From positions 1-35,040 of the forward strand of contig JALSTP010000184.1 in the NCBI GenBank assembly GCA_026983675.1: 35,040 nucleotides of DNA. Reading direction: 5' to 3'. Below the pieces are notes generated by a model. That model did not search any database. It was not told where the DNA came from and saw only the letters and a program-made list of their open reading frames with translations. This DNA is from Sedimenticola sp. Lineage in GTDB: Bacteria > Pseudomonadota > Gammaproteobacteria > Chromatiales > Chromatiaceae. Positions 1 to 8,698 of this stretch are shown piece after piece. Each line of letters opens with the position of its first letter. Position 1 is the stretch's first letter. Made by a program: the position numbers and the translations under genes.

Positions 1-126
1 AGACTGCGTTGCCCCATCTTGCTGTAGGGTGGCTACAGCGGCGATGGGGCGCCTTGCTGCGAACCGGCACGCCACGGCTGAATACGATATATATTGTTGC
101 CGGGTTAATAACCCGGCAACAATATA
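1..126. repeat. Right part of a small inverted-repeat element, plus an abutting inverted end
   Basis: Bases 51-110 match 31725-31784 at 55 of 60 positions, so this is a second copy of the element described at 31664-31784. Its right terminal repeat (91-110) is followed at once by an inverted copy, giving a near-perfect 37-nt palindrome at 90-126 with a single central base (108). Bases 11-50 hold a separate nested hairpin: GCCCCATC (11-18) pairs with GATGGGGC (43-50), and GCTGTA (21-26) with TACAGC (34-39). That hairpin could also be the terminator of a gene left of the window. The left end of this copy is not visible here. Confidence 0.75.
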
Positions 127-153
127 GCCCAATTGATTCAGCCCAATTGATTT
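126..153. repeat. Two tandem 14-bp units
   Basis: AGCCCAATTGATTC (126-139) is followed directly by AGCCCAATTGATTT (140-153), differing only in the last base. It starts where the palindrome ends. The rest of the stretch up to 338 is AT-richer than its surroundings and presumably holds the promoter of the cytochrome operon; I could not pick out a convincing -35/-10 pair. Confidence 0.7.
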
Positions 154-338
154 ATCTCATTGCCTAATCTCCCGGATGACCTAGAATAGCGGCGTAAATA
201 ATATAAGAGTCTTCGTGGTAACGGCCCGCCAAGAGGTCGAAAGACAACAACATAAAAAAGCGAAGAATCAACAACCTGCCGTTTTGCTGTAACAGCGGTT
301 CTTGCAAAAATGAAAATCAAACCTAGGAGGGCAACTCC

Positions 339-2087
339 GTGGATAGAACAGCGTTCGCGTCTCAGGCTGGAGCGAGGTCGTGGGTCATTCCGTTTCTTTT
401 GTTACTCATGGTCCCGGCTTCCCCGGATTCATACGCCAAAGACACGCCGAAGATCGAGAACATCATCGACGAGCCGGCAGGCAACAGGGGGGGGATTGAG
501 CTGGGAATCAAAGAGTATGAGGAGACCGCCAAAAAGCGCCCAGTGGACAAATCCGTCACGAAACTCGGGGAGAAGGAGGAGGACAAGTCCACCACCGATC
601 ATTCCAAACTCGAAGAACTGAAAGGTCCGTTTTCCAGCGGCCCGGAGGTGACCAAGGCCTGTCTAAAGTGCCATAACAAGGCAGGTCACCAGTTCATCAA
701 AAACAAGCACTGGACCTGGAAGTATCACAACCCCAAGACAGGGCAGGATCTCGGCAAGAGCGTACTGGTAAACAATTTCTGCACCAACGCCGCCGGCAAC
801 GAAGGCATGTGTGGCCAATGTCATGCCGGCTTCGGGCTGAAAGATTCCCGGACCTATGACTTCAGTAACGAAGAGAATATCGATTGCCTCGTCTGCCACG
901 ACAGCACTGGTACTTACTACAAGCTGCCGCCCACAAGAGGCAACAAGGCCTGCGCCGTGTTATTCGAGGGCAAACCGGCCATCGATTGGGTGAAGGTGGC
1001 CCAGAGTGTCAAGCTGCCCGGCCGCAACAACTGCGGCGCCTGCCATTTCTACGGTGGCGGCGGCGACAACGTGAAGCACGGCGACCTGTCATCCGCCTTG
1101 TTCAAGCCCACCCGGGATATCGATGTTCACATGGCGGAAGATGGGGAGAATTTCTCCTGTATCATCTGTCATGTGGGCGAAGGGCATCAATGGTCCGGCA
1201 GTCGCTATGCCCCCATCGCCAAGGATACGACCAAAGGCAAGCCCGGCCTGCCGCGACAGACGGCCACTTGCGAGAGCTGCCATGGACAACAACCTCATCC
1301 CACCACATTGATGGGCATCAAACTCAACGATCACACCGACCGGGTCGCGTGTGAGACCTGCCACATCCCGGAATTCGCCAAGGGCGGTGTTGCCACCAAG
1401 GTCCATTGGGACTGGCGGACCATGGGGCGATTGAAGAATGGAGAAGGCTTTCGGGAAGAAGGCTACATTCAGGGTAATGGCGAGCCGCGCCATACCTATA
1501 AGTCGATCAAAGGCAGCTTCAAGTACGCCGAACACGTCAAACCCATCTACCGGTGGTTCAATGGCACGGAAATCTACACCACGGTGCATGACAAGTTCGA
1601 TCCCAGCAAGCCGGTGGAGATCAATCACCTCGAAGGTGGGCCCAACGACCCGGATTCACGCATCTGGCCTTTCAAGAAAATGGTCACCATCCAACCCTAT
1701 GACAAGGGCAACAACACGCTGGTGTACATGCACTTATGGGGCGACGACAAGGATGCCCTCTGGGGCAATTACAAGTTTGATCGCGCCATCGCGCACGGCA
1801 TGAAGGATTTCAATCTTCCCTACAGTGGCGAATATGGCTTCGTGGAGACCTGGTCCTACTGGCCCATCGTCCACATGGTCGCACCGAAAAAAGACGCCCT
1901 CGCCTGTCAGGAGTGTCATGCGCGGGAGGGGCGTCTGAAGGCATTGTCCGGTTTCTATATGCCGGGCCGCGATCACAATGAATGGGTGGACCGCCTCGGG
2001 ATACTCATCGTGCTCGCCACCCTGCTCGGCGTGCTGGGACACGGCTTCCTGAGAATCATCCTTTCCGCCAGCAGGAGGAAATCATAA
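339..2087 (+). CDS. Octahaem c-type cytochrome, tetrathionate reductase (OTR) family, membrane-anchored
   Basis: Periplasmic multihaem enzyme expected to reduce tetrathionate or related sulfur/nitrogen oxo-compounds; the true substrate is unproven. The 582-residue product has an N-terminal hydrophobic signal segment (about 14-32) and exactly eight CxxCH haem sites: C108, C158, C183, C232, C274, C311, C338 and about C523. This matches the eight haems of the OTR family. In the Shewanella enzyme one haem has a lysine ligand; lysines around 121-128 are candidates here. A C-terminal hydrophobic helix (about 552-576) followed by basic residues should anchor it in the membrane. The start is GTG with AGGAGG (325-330) eight bases upstream; an in-frame ATG is absent nearby. 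Its stop overlaps the next ATG by one base, so the b-type cytochrome subunit is probably its electron donor. Confidence 0.88.
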   Translation: MDRTAFASQAGARSWVIPFLLLLMVPASPDSYAKDTPKIENIIDEPAGNRGGIELGIKEYEETAKKRPVDKSVTKLGEKEEDKSTTDHSKLEELKGPFSSGPEVTKACLKCHNKAGHQFIKNKHWTWKYHNPKTGQDLGKSVLVNNFCTNAAGNEGMCGQCHAGFGLKDSRTYDFSNEENIDCLVCHDSTGTYYKLPPTRGNKACAVLFEGKPAIDWVKVAQSVKLPGRNNCGACHFYGGGGDNVKHGDLSSALFKPTRDIDVHMAEDGENFSCIICHVGEGHQWSGSRYAPIAKDTTKGKPGLPRQTATCESCHGQQPHPTTLMGIKLNDHTDRVACETCHIPEFAKGGVATKVHWDWRTMGRLKNGEGFREEGYIQGNGEPRHTYKSIKGSFKYAEHVKPIYRWFNGTEIYTTVHDKFDPSKPVEINHLEGGPNDPDSRIWPFKKMVTIQPYDKGNNTLVYMHLWGDDKDALWGNYKFDRAIAHGMKDFNLPYSGEYGFVETWSYWPIVHMVAPKKDALACQECHAREGRLKALSGFYMPGRDHNEWVDRLGILIVLATLLGVLGHGFLRIILSASRRKS

Positions 2088-2743
2088 TGAGTCTGTACAA
2101 GGTCAAGGTATTCAGCCGCTTCGAGCGGTTCTGGCACTGGACCCAGGCGCTGCTGATCATTACGCTGCTGTTCTCGGGTTTCGCCATTCACGGGTTCTAT
2201 CACCCCATGTCGTTCGAAAAGCTGGTATGGATCCATATCATTGCGGCGCTGTCCCTCATCACCCTATGGATCTTTGCCATCTTCTGGCACCTCACCACGG
2301 GCAACTGGCGTCACTATCTGCCCACCACGAAGGGATTGTGGAAGGTGGCGCGCTACTATGCCTGGGGGATTTTCCGTGGGGAGGAACACCCATACAAGAA
2401 ACGCTTCTGGCACAAACACAACCCGTTACAGGCGCTTTCCTACCTGGGGCTTAAAATGGGGCTGTTCCCGGTCTTGTGGATCACGGGACTTGCCTATCTC
2501 TCCTACGGGTTCTGGTCACAGGGTCCCTTGACCGCGTCCTCATTGCAGTGGGTGGCGGTCATCCACACCCTGTTCGCCTTCTTCATGGCGGCATTCATCA
2601 TCATCCACGTCTATCTGCTTACCACCGGTCATTCCTTCAAGGAACACGTGATGCCGATGATCACCGGCTATGACGAAGTCGACCTGACGGATGCCGAGAG
2701 GTCTTATCTGGAGCAGGACGAGCCAGGCAGGATCATCGAGTGA
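2087..2743 (+). CDS. Cytochrome b561-type membrane subunit
   Basis: A 218-residue integral membrane protein with about four transmembrane helices, of the Ni/Fe-hydrogenase/formate-dehydrogenase b-type cytochrome superfamily. Histidines within or beside helices (H17, H50, H68, H160, H174) are the candidate haem b ligands. It probably oxidises quinol and passes electrons to the octahaem protein encoded just upstream. The ATG at 2087 shares one base with the upstream TAA and has AGGAGG at 2073-2078, a strong translational coupling signal. An open frame continues upstream to 1982, but that part overlaps the cytochrome c gene and lacks membrane-protein character, so I exclude it. The stop overlaps the next gene by four bases. 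Confidence 0.86.
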   Translation: MSLYKVKVFSRFERFWHWTQALLIITLLFSGFAIHGFYHPMSFEKLVWIHIIAALSLITLWIFAIFWHLTTGNWRHYLPTTKGLWKVARYYAWGIFRGEEHPYKKRFWHKHNPLQALSYLGLKMGLFPVLWITGLAYLSYGFWSQGPLTASSLQWVAVIHTLFAFFMAAFIIIHVYLLTTGHSFKEHVMPMITGYDEVDLTDAERSYLEQDEPGRIIE

Positions 2744-4011
2744 CACTGACGGTGGGCGTGGATCTCGGCACCTCCGGGTGCCGGGCAATCGCCATCAATC
2801 GTGAAAACCGATCCATCGTCGCACAGGCCAGCGTCTCCCTCCCGCCCTCGCGCAGGACTGCCGCGGGGGCGTCGGAACAGGACCCCGCCGATTGGTGGAG
2901 GGGGGTAGAGAGGGTACTGCAGGATTTGACGGGGACCCTCGATGGGCGCGAGATCGACGCCATCGCCGTGGATGGCACCTCCTCCACGCTGCTGCTGACC
3001 GACATCGAGGGGACGCCGCTCACCCCAGCGCTCATGTACGACGACACCCGGGCCCGAGATCAAGTGCCTCGGATAGCGGAGGTGGCGCCCGGAGGATCCC
3101 CGGTCCACAGTGCCGGATCGAGTCTGGCCAAACTCCTGCATCTCATCCATCATTCCGCCCCGCCGCCCCATTTTCGAGTGTTGCATCAGGCTGACTGGAT
3201 CAGCGGGCGTCTACTGGGCCGCTACGGTCTCGGCGACGAGAACAATGCATTGAAGCTGGGGTATGATCCGGTCCATCGCTGCTGGCCGGAGTGGATGGGA
3301 CGCTTCGGTTTCGACATGGGGAGGCTGCCTGAAGTCATCCCGGCGGGTACCCCGCTCGGCCGGATCGCACCCGCCGTGGCGAAGTCCACCGGACTGCCCC
3401 CGGAGACCCGGGTGATTGCCGGTACCACGGATAGCACGGCGGCCTTCCTGGCCACTGGCGCCCGCCAGTGTGGCGAAGCCGTCACCTCCCTCGGCAGTAC
3501 CCTGGTGCTCAAGATCCTGTCGAACGCCCCCCTGTTCGACCCGGCCAGAGGCGTATACAGTCATCGTGTCGGCGATCGCTGGCTGGTCGGTGGCGCCTCC
3601 AACAGTGGGGGCGCGGTATTGGCCCACTATTTCAGCCGCGGCGAGATGACGGCCCTGAGCCAAAGACTGGATCCAGCCCGCCCCACCGGCCTCGACTACT
3701 ATCCGCTCCTCAATCCGGGAGAGCGCTTCCCGATCAACGATCCCCACTATCCCCCCCGCGTTGCCCCCCGCCCCCATGACGATCGCATCTTCTTCCAGGG
3801 CCTGCTGGAAGGCATTGCCGCCATCGAACAGCAGGGCTATGCCCTTCTGCACAATCTTGGCGCACCTGCGCCCCGCCAAGTGATCACCACCGGCGGCGGC
3901 GCAGCCAATGACGCCTGGCGCCGGATACGCCAACGCCTTCTTGGCGTCCCCGTCACCACCGCCGACTGTCACGACGCCGCTTATGGGGCCGCATTGCTGG
4001 CGCTGACGTAG
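2740..4011 (+). CDS. FGGY-family carbohydrate kinase, probably D-ribulokinase-like
   Basis: Sugar kinase of 423 residues that would phosphorylate a pentulose with ATP. The N-terminal VDLGTSGCRA (7-16) is the phosphate-binding loop of the actin-fold ATPases; GTTDSTAAFL near 227-236 carries the probable catalytic aspartate; TTGGGAAND near 386-394 is the adenosine-site glycine loop. It is shorter than typical xylulokinases (about 480-500), and the overall look resembles the compact plant/cyanobacterial XK1-like kinases described as D-ribulokinases. Substrate is therefore inferred. The GTG start lies in a GTGA overlap with the cytochrome b stop, so it is in one operon with the respiratory genes, an unexpected partner. 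Confidence 0.82.
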   Translation: MTLTVGVDLGTSGCRAIAINRENRSIVAQASVSLPPSRRTAAGASEQDPADWWRGVERVLQDLTGTLDGREIDAIAVDGTSSTLLLTDIEGTPLTPALMYDDTRARDQVPRIAEVAPGGSPVHSAGSSLAKLLHLIHHSAPPPHFRVLHQADWISGRLLGRYGLGDENNALKLGYDPVHRCWPEWMGRFGFDMGRLPEVIPAGTPLGRIAPAVAKSTGLPPETRVIAGTTDSTAAFLATGARQCGEAVTSLGSTLVLKILSNAPLFDPARGVYSHRVGDRWLVGGASNSGGAVLAHYFSRGEMTALSQRLDPARPTGLDYYPLLNPGERFPINDPHYPPRVAPRPHDDRIFFQGLLEGIAAIEQQGYALLHNLGAPAPRQVITTGGGAANDAWRRIRQRLLGVPVTTADCHDAAYGAALLALT

Positions 4012-4131
4012 CCCCTGTCTGTCAAGAAAAGCGCTCCACGGTCGATATTCCGGTCGCCGGGTCAGTGGCACGAGCGCACATGCGATACAATGCCCGCACG
4101 ACACCCACACACGTTCTCACAAGGAGTCAAA

Positions 4132-5139
4132 ATGAGAGTAATGATCACCGGCAGCGCCGGCTTTATCGGTTCTGCCCTCGCCCTGCGCCTGCTCGACCGT
4201 GGCGACGAAGTCATCGGCATCGACTGCCTGAACGACTACTATGACGTTTCCCTCAAGGAGGCGCGCCTGGCCCGCACCAAGGGGCACGACAATTACACCG
4301 ATCTGCGCCTGCATCTGGAGGATCGCGCCGGAATTGCCGAGGCGTTTGCCACCCACAAACCGGAACGTGTGGTCAATCTGGCGGCACAGGCCGGGGTGCG
4401 CTACTCCATCGAAAATCCTTTGGCCTATGTGGACACCAATCTGCTGGGCTTTGCCAACATCCTGGAAGGGTGCCGCCACAACGGGGTGGAACATCTGGTC
4501 TACGCCTCGAGCAGCTCGGTCTATGGCGCCAACACCAAGATGCCCTTCTCGGTGCATGACAACGTGGATCATCCGGTCAGCCTCTACGCCGCCAGCAAGA
4601 AGGCCAATGAACTGATGGCCCATACGTATAGCCACTTATACCGGATTCCCACCACCGGACTGCGTTTCTTCACCGTGTACGGGCCCTGGGGCCGACCGGA
4701 CATGGCGTTGTTCTCCTTCACCAAAAGCATCCTGGAAGGCAAACCCATCGACGTTTTCAACTATGGAAAACACCGCCGCGACTTCACCTACATCGACGAC
4801 ATCGTGGAGGGCGTGATCCGCGTGCTGGACCGCGTGCCGGAGCCCAATCCCGAGTGGTCCGGCGACCACCCGGATCCATCCAGCAGCAAGGCGCCCTACC
4901 GGCTCTACAACATCGGCAACAATCAACCGGTGGAGTTGATGCACTACATCAGCGTACTGGAGGATTGCCTGGGCAAGAAAGCAGAGAAGAACATGCTGCC
5001 ACTGCAGCCGGGCGACGTGCCGGACACCTATGCCGACGTTCAGGATCTGGTGGCCGATACGGGCTATAAGCCAAATACCAGCGTCGAGGAGGGTGTCGCC
5101 AACTTCGTGAAATGGTATCGCGAATTTTACAGCGTATGA
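4132..5139 (+). CDS. UDP-glucuronate 4-epimerase-like NAD-dependent sugar epimerase
   Basis: Extended short-chain dehydrogenase of 335 residues that probably interconverts UDP-glucuronate and UDP-galacturonate for surface polysaccharide. The NAD loop GSAGFIG lies at 7-13, the catalytic pair is Y152 and K156 (YAASK), and SSSVYG at about 127-132 supplies the active-site serine. The [12 protein letters not shown] stretch (31-42) is typical of the CapI/GAE branch rather than GalE. ATG at 4132 has AAGGAG at 4121-4126; an upstream ATG at 4090 lacks such a site. It is 120 bp after the kinase gene and followed by two hairpins, so it is probably its own unit. No other polysaccharide genes are adjacent. 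Confidence 0.88.
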   Translation: MRVMITGSAGFIGSALALRLLDRGDEVIGIDCLNDYYDVSLKEARLARTKGHDNYTDLRLHLEDRAGIAEAFATHKPERVVNLAAQAGVRYSIENPLAYVDTNLLGFANILEGCRHNGVEHLVYASSSSVYGANTKMPFSVHDNVDHPVSLYAASKKANELMAHTYSHLYRIPTTGLRFFTVYGPWGRPDMALFSFTKSILEGKPIDVFNYGKHRRDFTYIDDIVEGVIRVLDRVPEPNPEWSGDHPDPSSSKAPYRLYNIGNNQPVELMHYISVLEDCLGKKAEKNMLPLQPGDVPDTYADVQDLVADTGYKPNTSVEEGVANFVKWYREFYSV

Positions 5140-5152
5140 AAAAATGGCAGGA

Positions 5153-5243
5153 GGCCTGCTGCCGGGAGGCAATCGGCAACAGGCCCCTCTATCTGCCTGA
5201 TAGCGCTCTGACGGTGCGGCGGATCACGAGACCCGCCGCACCG
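5153..5243 (+). terminator. Two consecutive stem-loops after the epimerase gene
   Basis: GGCCTGCTGCCG (5153-5164) pairs with CGGCAACAGGCC (5174-5185) with one mismatch. A second stem of 11 bp joins 5212-5222 to 5233-5243 around a 10-base loop. Neither is followed by a run of T, so they may act as transcript-end stabilisers or factor-assisted terminators rather than classic intrinsic ones. The region up to rdgC (5354) shows no further gene. Confidence 0.5.
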
Positions 5244-5353
5244 CCAACCACGGAAACGACCACTCCGTAAGCGACCTATAAACCATACACGATATTAGGT
5301 TTTTGCGCCATTGACCCAGATCAATGTTTTCCGTGCACCACTGACGGTCTTCA

Positions 5354-6268
5354 TCAACCGCCCTCTTCGATACCCCCAAACGTCTCCACCAGACTGGCCA
5401 GAAAACGGTCGAGTTCCAGCGTCATCAAGGCAAACTCGGCATCGAATCGCGCCGCTTCGTCCTCCGCACCGCTCTCCGCGGCCTCTTCGAGCATCAAATC
5501 GGGAAACCTCAGGCGCTTGACCGATAGATCCTCGTCGAGCATGCAAGTGATTCGCTCGTTCCACTCCACCGCCAACTTGACCACCTGCTTGCCGGCGTCC
5601 AGGTGGGTGCGAATCTCCTCACTCGCCAGCTCCTGATGGCGGCAACGCACAATGGCGCCGCCCTCTTGAGGGGAACGCAGTTCACATTCATCGCCCAACG
5701 CAAATGGAGCACTCTCCATATCGCCATGCACCCAGCGGGTAAACAGGTCCGCCGGGGCGTGTCGGACCTTCAGCGGCTGCACCGGCAGCGAGCCCAGCGT
5801 CTCCCGCAACAGGGTAATCGATTCTTCGGCGCGTTTGGCGCTGGAGGCGTCCACCACCATCCAGTGCTTGCGGGGGTCGATATAGGCATAGAGCCGGCTG
5901 GATCGGGTAAAGGCCTTGGGCAAGAGTTCCTGCTCGATATCGTCACGTTTCTCCCGCCGCTCCCGGCGGCCAGGATCGCGTCCCTCCTCTGTCCGCACCT
6001 TTTCCACCCACTCGTCCACCGCTTCTTTCACCACGACAGAAGGCAGGATGCGTTCCTCACGCCGGGCACAGAGCATCAAGTAGCCGTTGGCCGCATGGAC
6101 CAGCGGGGCGTCGCCCCCCCCGCCCACCGGTGGCGTCCAGCCGAGGGCGGCGTGCTCCAGCGCCCCACAGGGACGCGACACGCGGTCCAGCAAAGCGTCG
6201 TGCAACGCCTCCGGGGGCATATCGAAGGGCTTGGTCAGGCGATAGATCTGTAGATTTCTGAACCACAT
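5354..6268 (-). CDS. rdgC: Recombination-associated protein RdgC
   Basis: Ring-shaped, non-specific DNA-binding protein that limits RecA filament activity; found in Beta- and Gammaproteobacteria. The product begins MWFRNLQIYRLTKPF, the family's near-invariant opening, and is 304 residues long, almost exactly the usual 303. I use the internal ATG at 6268, preceded by GGAG, because the longer frame to 6319 adds 17 residues not seen in the family. Internal features fit: DPRKHWMVVDASSAKRAEE at about 135-153 and ERITCMLDEDLSVKRLRFPDL in the last third. It is convergent with the epimerase gene and appears to be monocistronic. Confidence 0.95.
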   Translation of the reverse strand: MWFRNLQIYRLTKPFDMPPEALHDALLDRVSRPCGALEHAALGWTPPVGGGGDAPLVHAANGYLMLCARREERILPSVVVKEAVDEWVEKVRTEEGRDPGRRERREKRDDIEQELLPKAFTRSSRLYAYIDPRKHWMVVDASSAKRAEESITLLRETLGSLPVQPLKVRHAPADLFTRWVHGDMESAPFALGDECELRSPQEGGAIVRCRHQELASEEIRTHLDAGKQVVKLAVEWNERITCMLDEDLSVKRLRFPDLMLEEAAESGAEDEAARFDAEFALMTLELDRFLASLVETFGGIEEGG

Positions 6269-6458
6269 AGACAGAGACTCCGGCATAGGGTGTGGCAAAG
6301 ACGCGGGATTATGCGGCATCCCTTCATCTGATGCCAGAACGAAATTCCTGTCTCAGTCCGGAAGTTTCACCCGTGTAGGCGGAATCGAGCCGATGGCATC
6401 GTTCCGTGGGGAAAATTCGATAGGGGTGTTGTTGGCCCCGCATCCATCTACGCCATCC

Positions 6459-6550
6459 TCAGGACGTCAGACAGAAGTCGGAACGCGGCGCCTCACCACG
6501 CGCCTTCCCGTGGTGGCTGAGGGCGACATAGAGTGTTGCCGGGTTGACAT
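6459..6550. repeat. Probable decayed copy of the inverted-repeat element
   Basis: TCAGGACGTCAGAC (6459-6472) resembles TCAGGACTTCAGAC at 31699-31712, and GAGTGTTGCCGGGTTGACA (6531-6549) resembles the right terminal repeat of the 31664-31784 element, at similar spacing. The part between is only loosely alike and no clear left end is visible. It lies between two minus-strand genes (rdgC start at 6268, AhpD-like stop at 6566). I see no gene in 6269-6565. Confidence 0.45.
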
Positions 6551-6565
6551 TTGTTCAGGGGAAAC

Positions 6566-6964
6566 TCAATCGTCGATCGGATTGCCGTTCTCATCGAGAT
6601 AGAACTCGTTCAGCGCGCGTTCCACCTCGGCCACGTGGGTCATGGCCGGCCCGCCGCCCATCATGACGGCCACGGCGCAGATATCCATGATTTCCTCGAT
6701 GGTCACGCCCGCGGTCCTACAGCTCCGCACGTGCAGTCCTATGCAGTAGGGGCACTGTTGCACCAAGGCCATACCGAGCGCCAGCATCTCTTTCGCCCTC
6801 TTATCGAGGGCGCGCGGCTTCATCGCCTGCGCCATAAAGGCCTGCGCCTTGCCCATCAGTTTGGGCTGATATTCGCTCAGCAGTTCCAGTCCCCGGTGGG
6901 CATGTTCCAGCAATTTACGTTCACTATCGGAACCCTTGGGTTTGCGTTTTTTCTGTTTGGCCAT
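6566..6964 (-). CDS. Carboxymuconolactone decarboxylase/AhpD-like protein
   Basis: Small all-helical protein of 132 residues with the AhpD-type redox site CPYCIGLH (C71, C74, H78). Relatives act as thiol-dependent peroxidase partners; those with CxxC and the trailing histidine are usually redox-active rather than true decarboxylases. A basic N-terminus (KQKKRKPKG) precedes the domain. The ATG at 6964 has GGAG six bases upstream. It is transcribed away from amrB and is separated from rdgC by a repeat remnant. A role in defence against peroxides is inference; substrate and reductant are unknown. Confidence 0.82.
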   Translation of the reverse strand: MAKQKKRKPKGSDSERKLLEHAHRGLELLSEYQPKLMGKAQAFMAQAMKPRALDKRAKEMLALGMALVQQCPYCIGLHVRSCRTAGVTIEEIMDICAVAVMMGGGPAMTHVAEVERALNEFYLDENGNPIDD

Positions 6965-7350
6965 CGTTTACTCCGATTGGATCTCCTGCCTACACGCCGG
7001 TGCGCCATTTTTCTCCCTTCAGCCCCTTTCGCCACCCACAGGGCGGTGAGGCGCAATGGACATCAGGGGCAAGAGGGACGGGATCGCGGAAGCACGAGCA
7101 TACCGTATTTTATACATTGATTCTCCGGGATATCGGCGAATGCCTCCCCAACTGAACCCCCGTCGGATCCAGCCATTTCTGCCGCCTACCCATTGTGTCC
7201 CCATGACGACCATAGAGCCCGAAGCAGACCGGGCGGAACGATGCGGTTTGAACGGTTTCAAACGAGAAACCCTTGAAATCTGATTACACCGCATTCATTT
7301 ACTTCCTGAAGTACACTATCGATCCAGCGCACAAGCTGGAGGAGTCGACC
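6965..7350. other. Divergent intergenic region with an operator-like palindrome
   Basis: This 386-bp stretch separates the AhpD-like gene (minus) from amrB (plus). I find no convincing gene in it. GTTTGAA (7246-7252) and TTCAAAC (7257-7263) form a 7-bp inverted repeat with a 4-base centre, about 90 bp before amrB, possibly an operator. Just after it TTGAAA (7273-7278) could be a -35 element, but no good -10 follows, so the promoter is unassigned. Confidence 0.35.
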
Positions 7351-8136
7351 ATGGCAACCGTTCGAAATCCCGCCGTCGCCGGGATGTTCTATCCCGACGA
7401 TCCCGAAACGCTGCGAAACGAAGTCATTGACTTTCTACGTCATGCAAAACACCCCACCCTCACCCCCAAGGCGATTGTGGCGCCTCATGCGGGTTACATC
7501 TATTCAGGCCCCGTCGCCGCCAGCGTCTACGCTGCGCTCCCCAATGAAGCCGATCGCATCCATCGTGTGGTGATGTTCGGCCCGGCGCACCGGCTGGCGT
7601 TCCGCGGTATCGCCTACAGCGATGCCGACTATTTCCGCACCCCTCTGGGCGATATCCCTGTGGACAAGGCGACGCTTGCCGAGGTGGCCGCCCTGCCCCA
7701 TGTTCACCCCTTCGAGGCTGCCTTCGAAGGTGAACACTGCCTTGAGGTGCAACTGCCATTTCTGCAGCTCACGCTCGATGATTTCCGCATTGTGCCGTTT
7801 CTGGTCGGCGACGCCACCGCCGACGAGGTGGCCGAGGTTATGGAGCGTCTGTGGGATGGCGACGAGACCCTGTTCGTGATCAGCTCGGACCTGAGCCATT
7901 ATCTCGATTATGACAGCGCGCGGGCGATCGACAGCCGCACCACGCAGGCCATCGAGGCGCTGCAACCGGAGGCGATCTCCTATGACCAGGCATGTGGACG
8001 AACACCGCTCACCGGTCTGCTGAAGGTGGCGAAGCACCACGGTCTCAAACCGGTGACACTCGATCTCCGTAATTCCGGCGACACCGCCGGTCCGCGTAAT
8101 CAGGTGGTGGGGTATGGCGCCTATGCCTTCGCATGA
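7351..8136 (+). CDS. amrB: AmmeMemoRadiSam system protein B (MEMO family)
   Basis: MEMO-like protein of 261 residues, related to extradiol dioxygenases, whose role in bacteria is not settled. It begins ATVRNPAVAGMFYPDDPETL, the usual family opening, and shows APHAGYIYSG (about 45-54), EHCLEVQLPFLQ and SSDLSHYLDY, regions supplying the conserved histidines of the metal-like site. I start at ATG 7351, which follows GGAGGAG, and not at the in-frame upstream codon at 7273, since the 26 added residues are not family-like. The 3' end overlaps the amrA start, so the pair is translationally coupled. Confidence 0.92.
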   Translation: MATVRNPAVAGMFYPDDPETLRNEVIDFLRHAKHPTLTPKAIVAPHAGYIYSGPVAASVYAALPNEADRIHRVVMFGPAHRLAFRGIAYSDADYFRTPLGDIPVDKATLAEVAALPHVHPFEAAFEGEHCLEVQLPFLQLTLDDFRIVPFLVGDATADEVAEVMERLWDGDETLFVISSDLSHYLDYDSARAIDSRTTQAIEALQPEAISYDQACGRTPLTGLLKVAKHHGLKPVTLDLRNSGDTAGPRNQVVGYGAYAFA

Positions 8137-8698
8137 GAGACAGACACTGAGTGATGAGCTGCGGGCGATGCTGATCGATGTCGCGCGCAGGTCCATCCAG
8201 CATGGATTGACGCATGGCCGGCCCTTGCAGGTGAACCCCCTCGACTACCCGGAGCCACTGCGGGAACAACGGGCGTCCTTCGTGACCCTCAACCGAAGCG
8301 GCCAGTTGCGGGGGTGCATCGGCCATCTCGAGGCGGTGGCCCCGCTGGTCGTCGACGTAGCGGAAAATGCCTTTGCGGCGGCCTTCAGGGACCCGCGCTT
8401 TCCACCGTTGAGCGCGGGGGAGTTCGATGATCTCGAGATCCATATTTCAGTACTCTCCCCACCGGAACCCATGTCATTCACCTCCGAGTCGGATCTTCTT
8501 GGCCAGATACGACCCGGGGTGGATGGTCTCATTCTGGAAGACGGCCACGCGAAGGGGACCTTCCTGCCCTCGGTGTGGGAATCGCTGCCCAATCCGCGTG
8601 ATTTTCTCGCCCACCTGAAGGTGAAAGCCGGTCTGCCGCCGACGCATTGGTCGCCCAGCGTCAAGGTCTATCGGTACGAGACCGAGTCCTTCTCCTGA
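8114..8698 (+). CDS. amrA: AmmeMemoRadiSam system protein A (AMMECR1 domain)
   Basis: AMMECR1-domain protein of 194 residues with the signature RGCIGHLE (about 65-72), conserved from archaea to man but without a proven reaction. ATG 8114 overlaps amrB by 23 bases; a second ATG at 8123 is an alternative start, and neither has a clear ribosome site, as expected for coupled reading. The third member of the named trio, a radical-SAM enzyme, is not adjacent: upstream lies an AhpD-like gene and downstream a pentapeptide gene. The last 31 bases overlap the tail of that gene on the other strand. Confidence 0.9.
   Translation: MAPMPSHERQTLSDELRAMLIDVARRSIQHGLTHGRPLQVNPLDYPEPLREQRASFVTLNRSGQLRGCIGHLEAVAPLVVDVAENAFAAAFRDPRFPPLSAGEFDDLEIHISVLSPPEPMSFTSESDLLGQIRPGVDGLILEDGHAKGTFLPSVWESLPNPRDFLAHLKVKAGLPPTHWSPSVKVYRYETESFS

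Noticed and set aside
3211-4110. Minus-strand open frame of 299 codons
   Set aside because: It is antisense to the sugar kinase, with low-complexity Gly/Ala content and no family motif.
6393-6602. Small plus-strand open frame in the rdgC upstream region
   Set aside because: It has no ribosome site or family likeness and runs into the AhpD-like gene and the decayed repeat.
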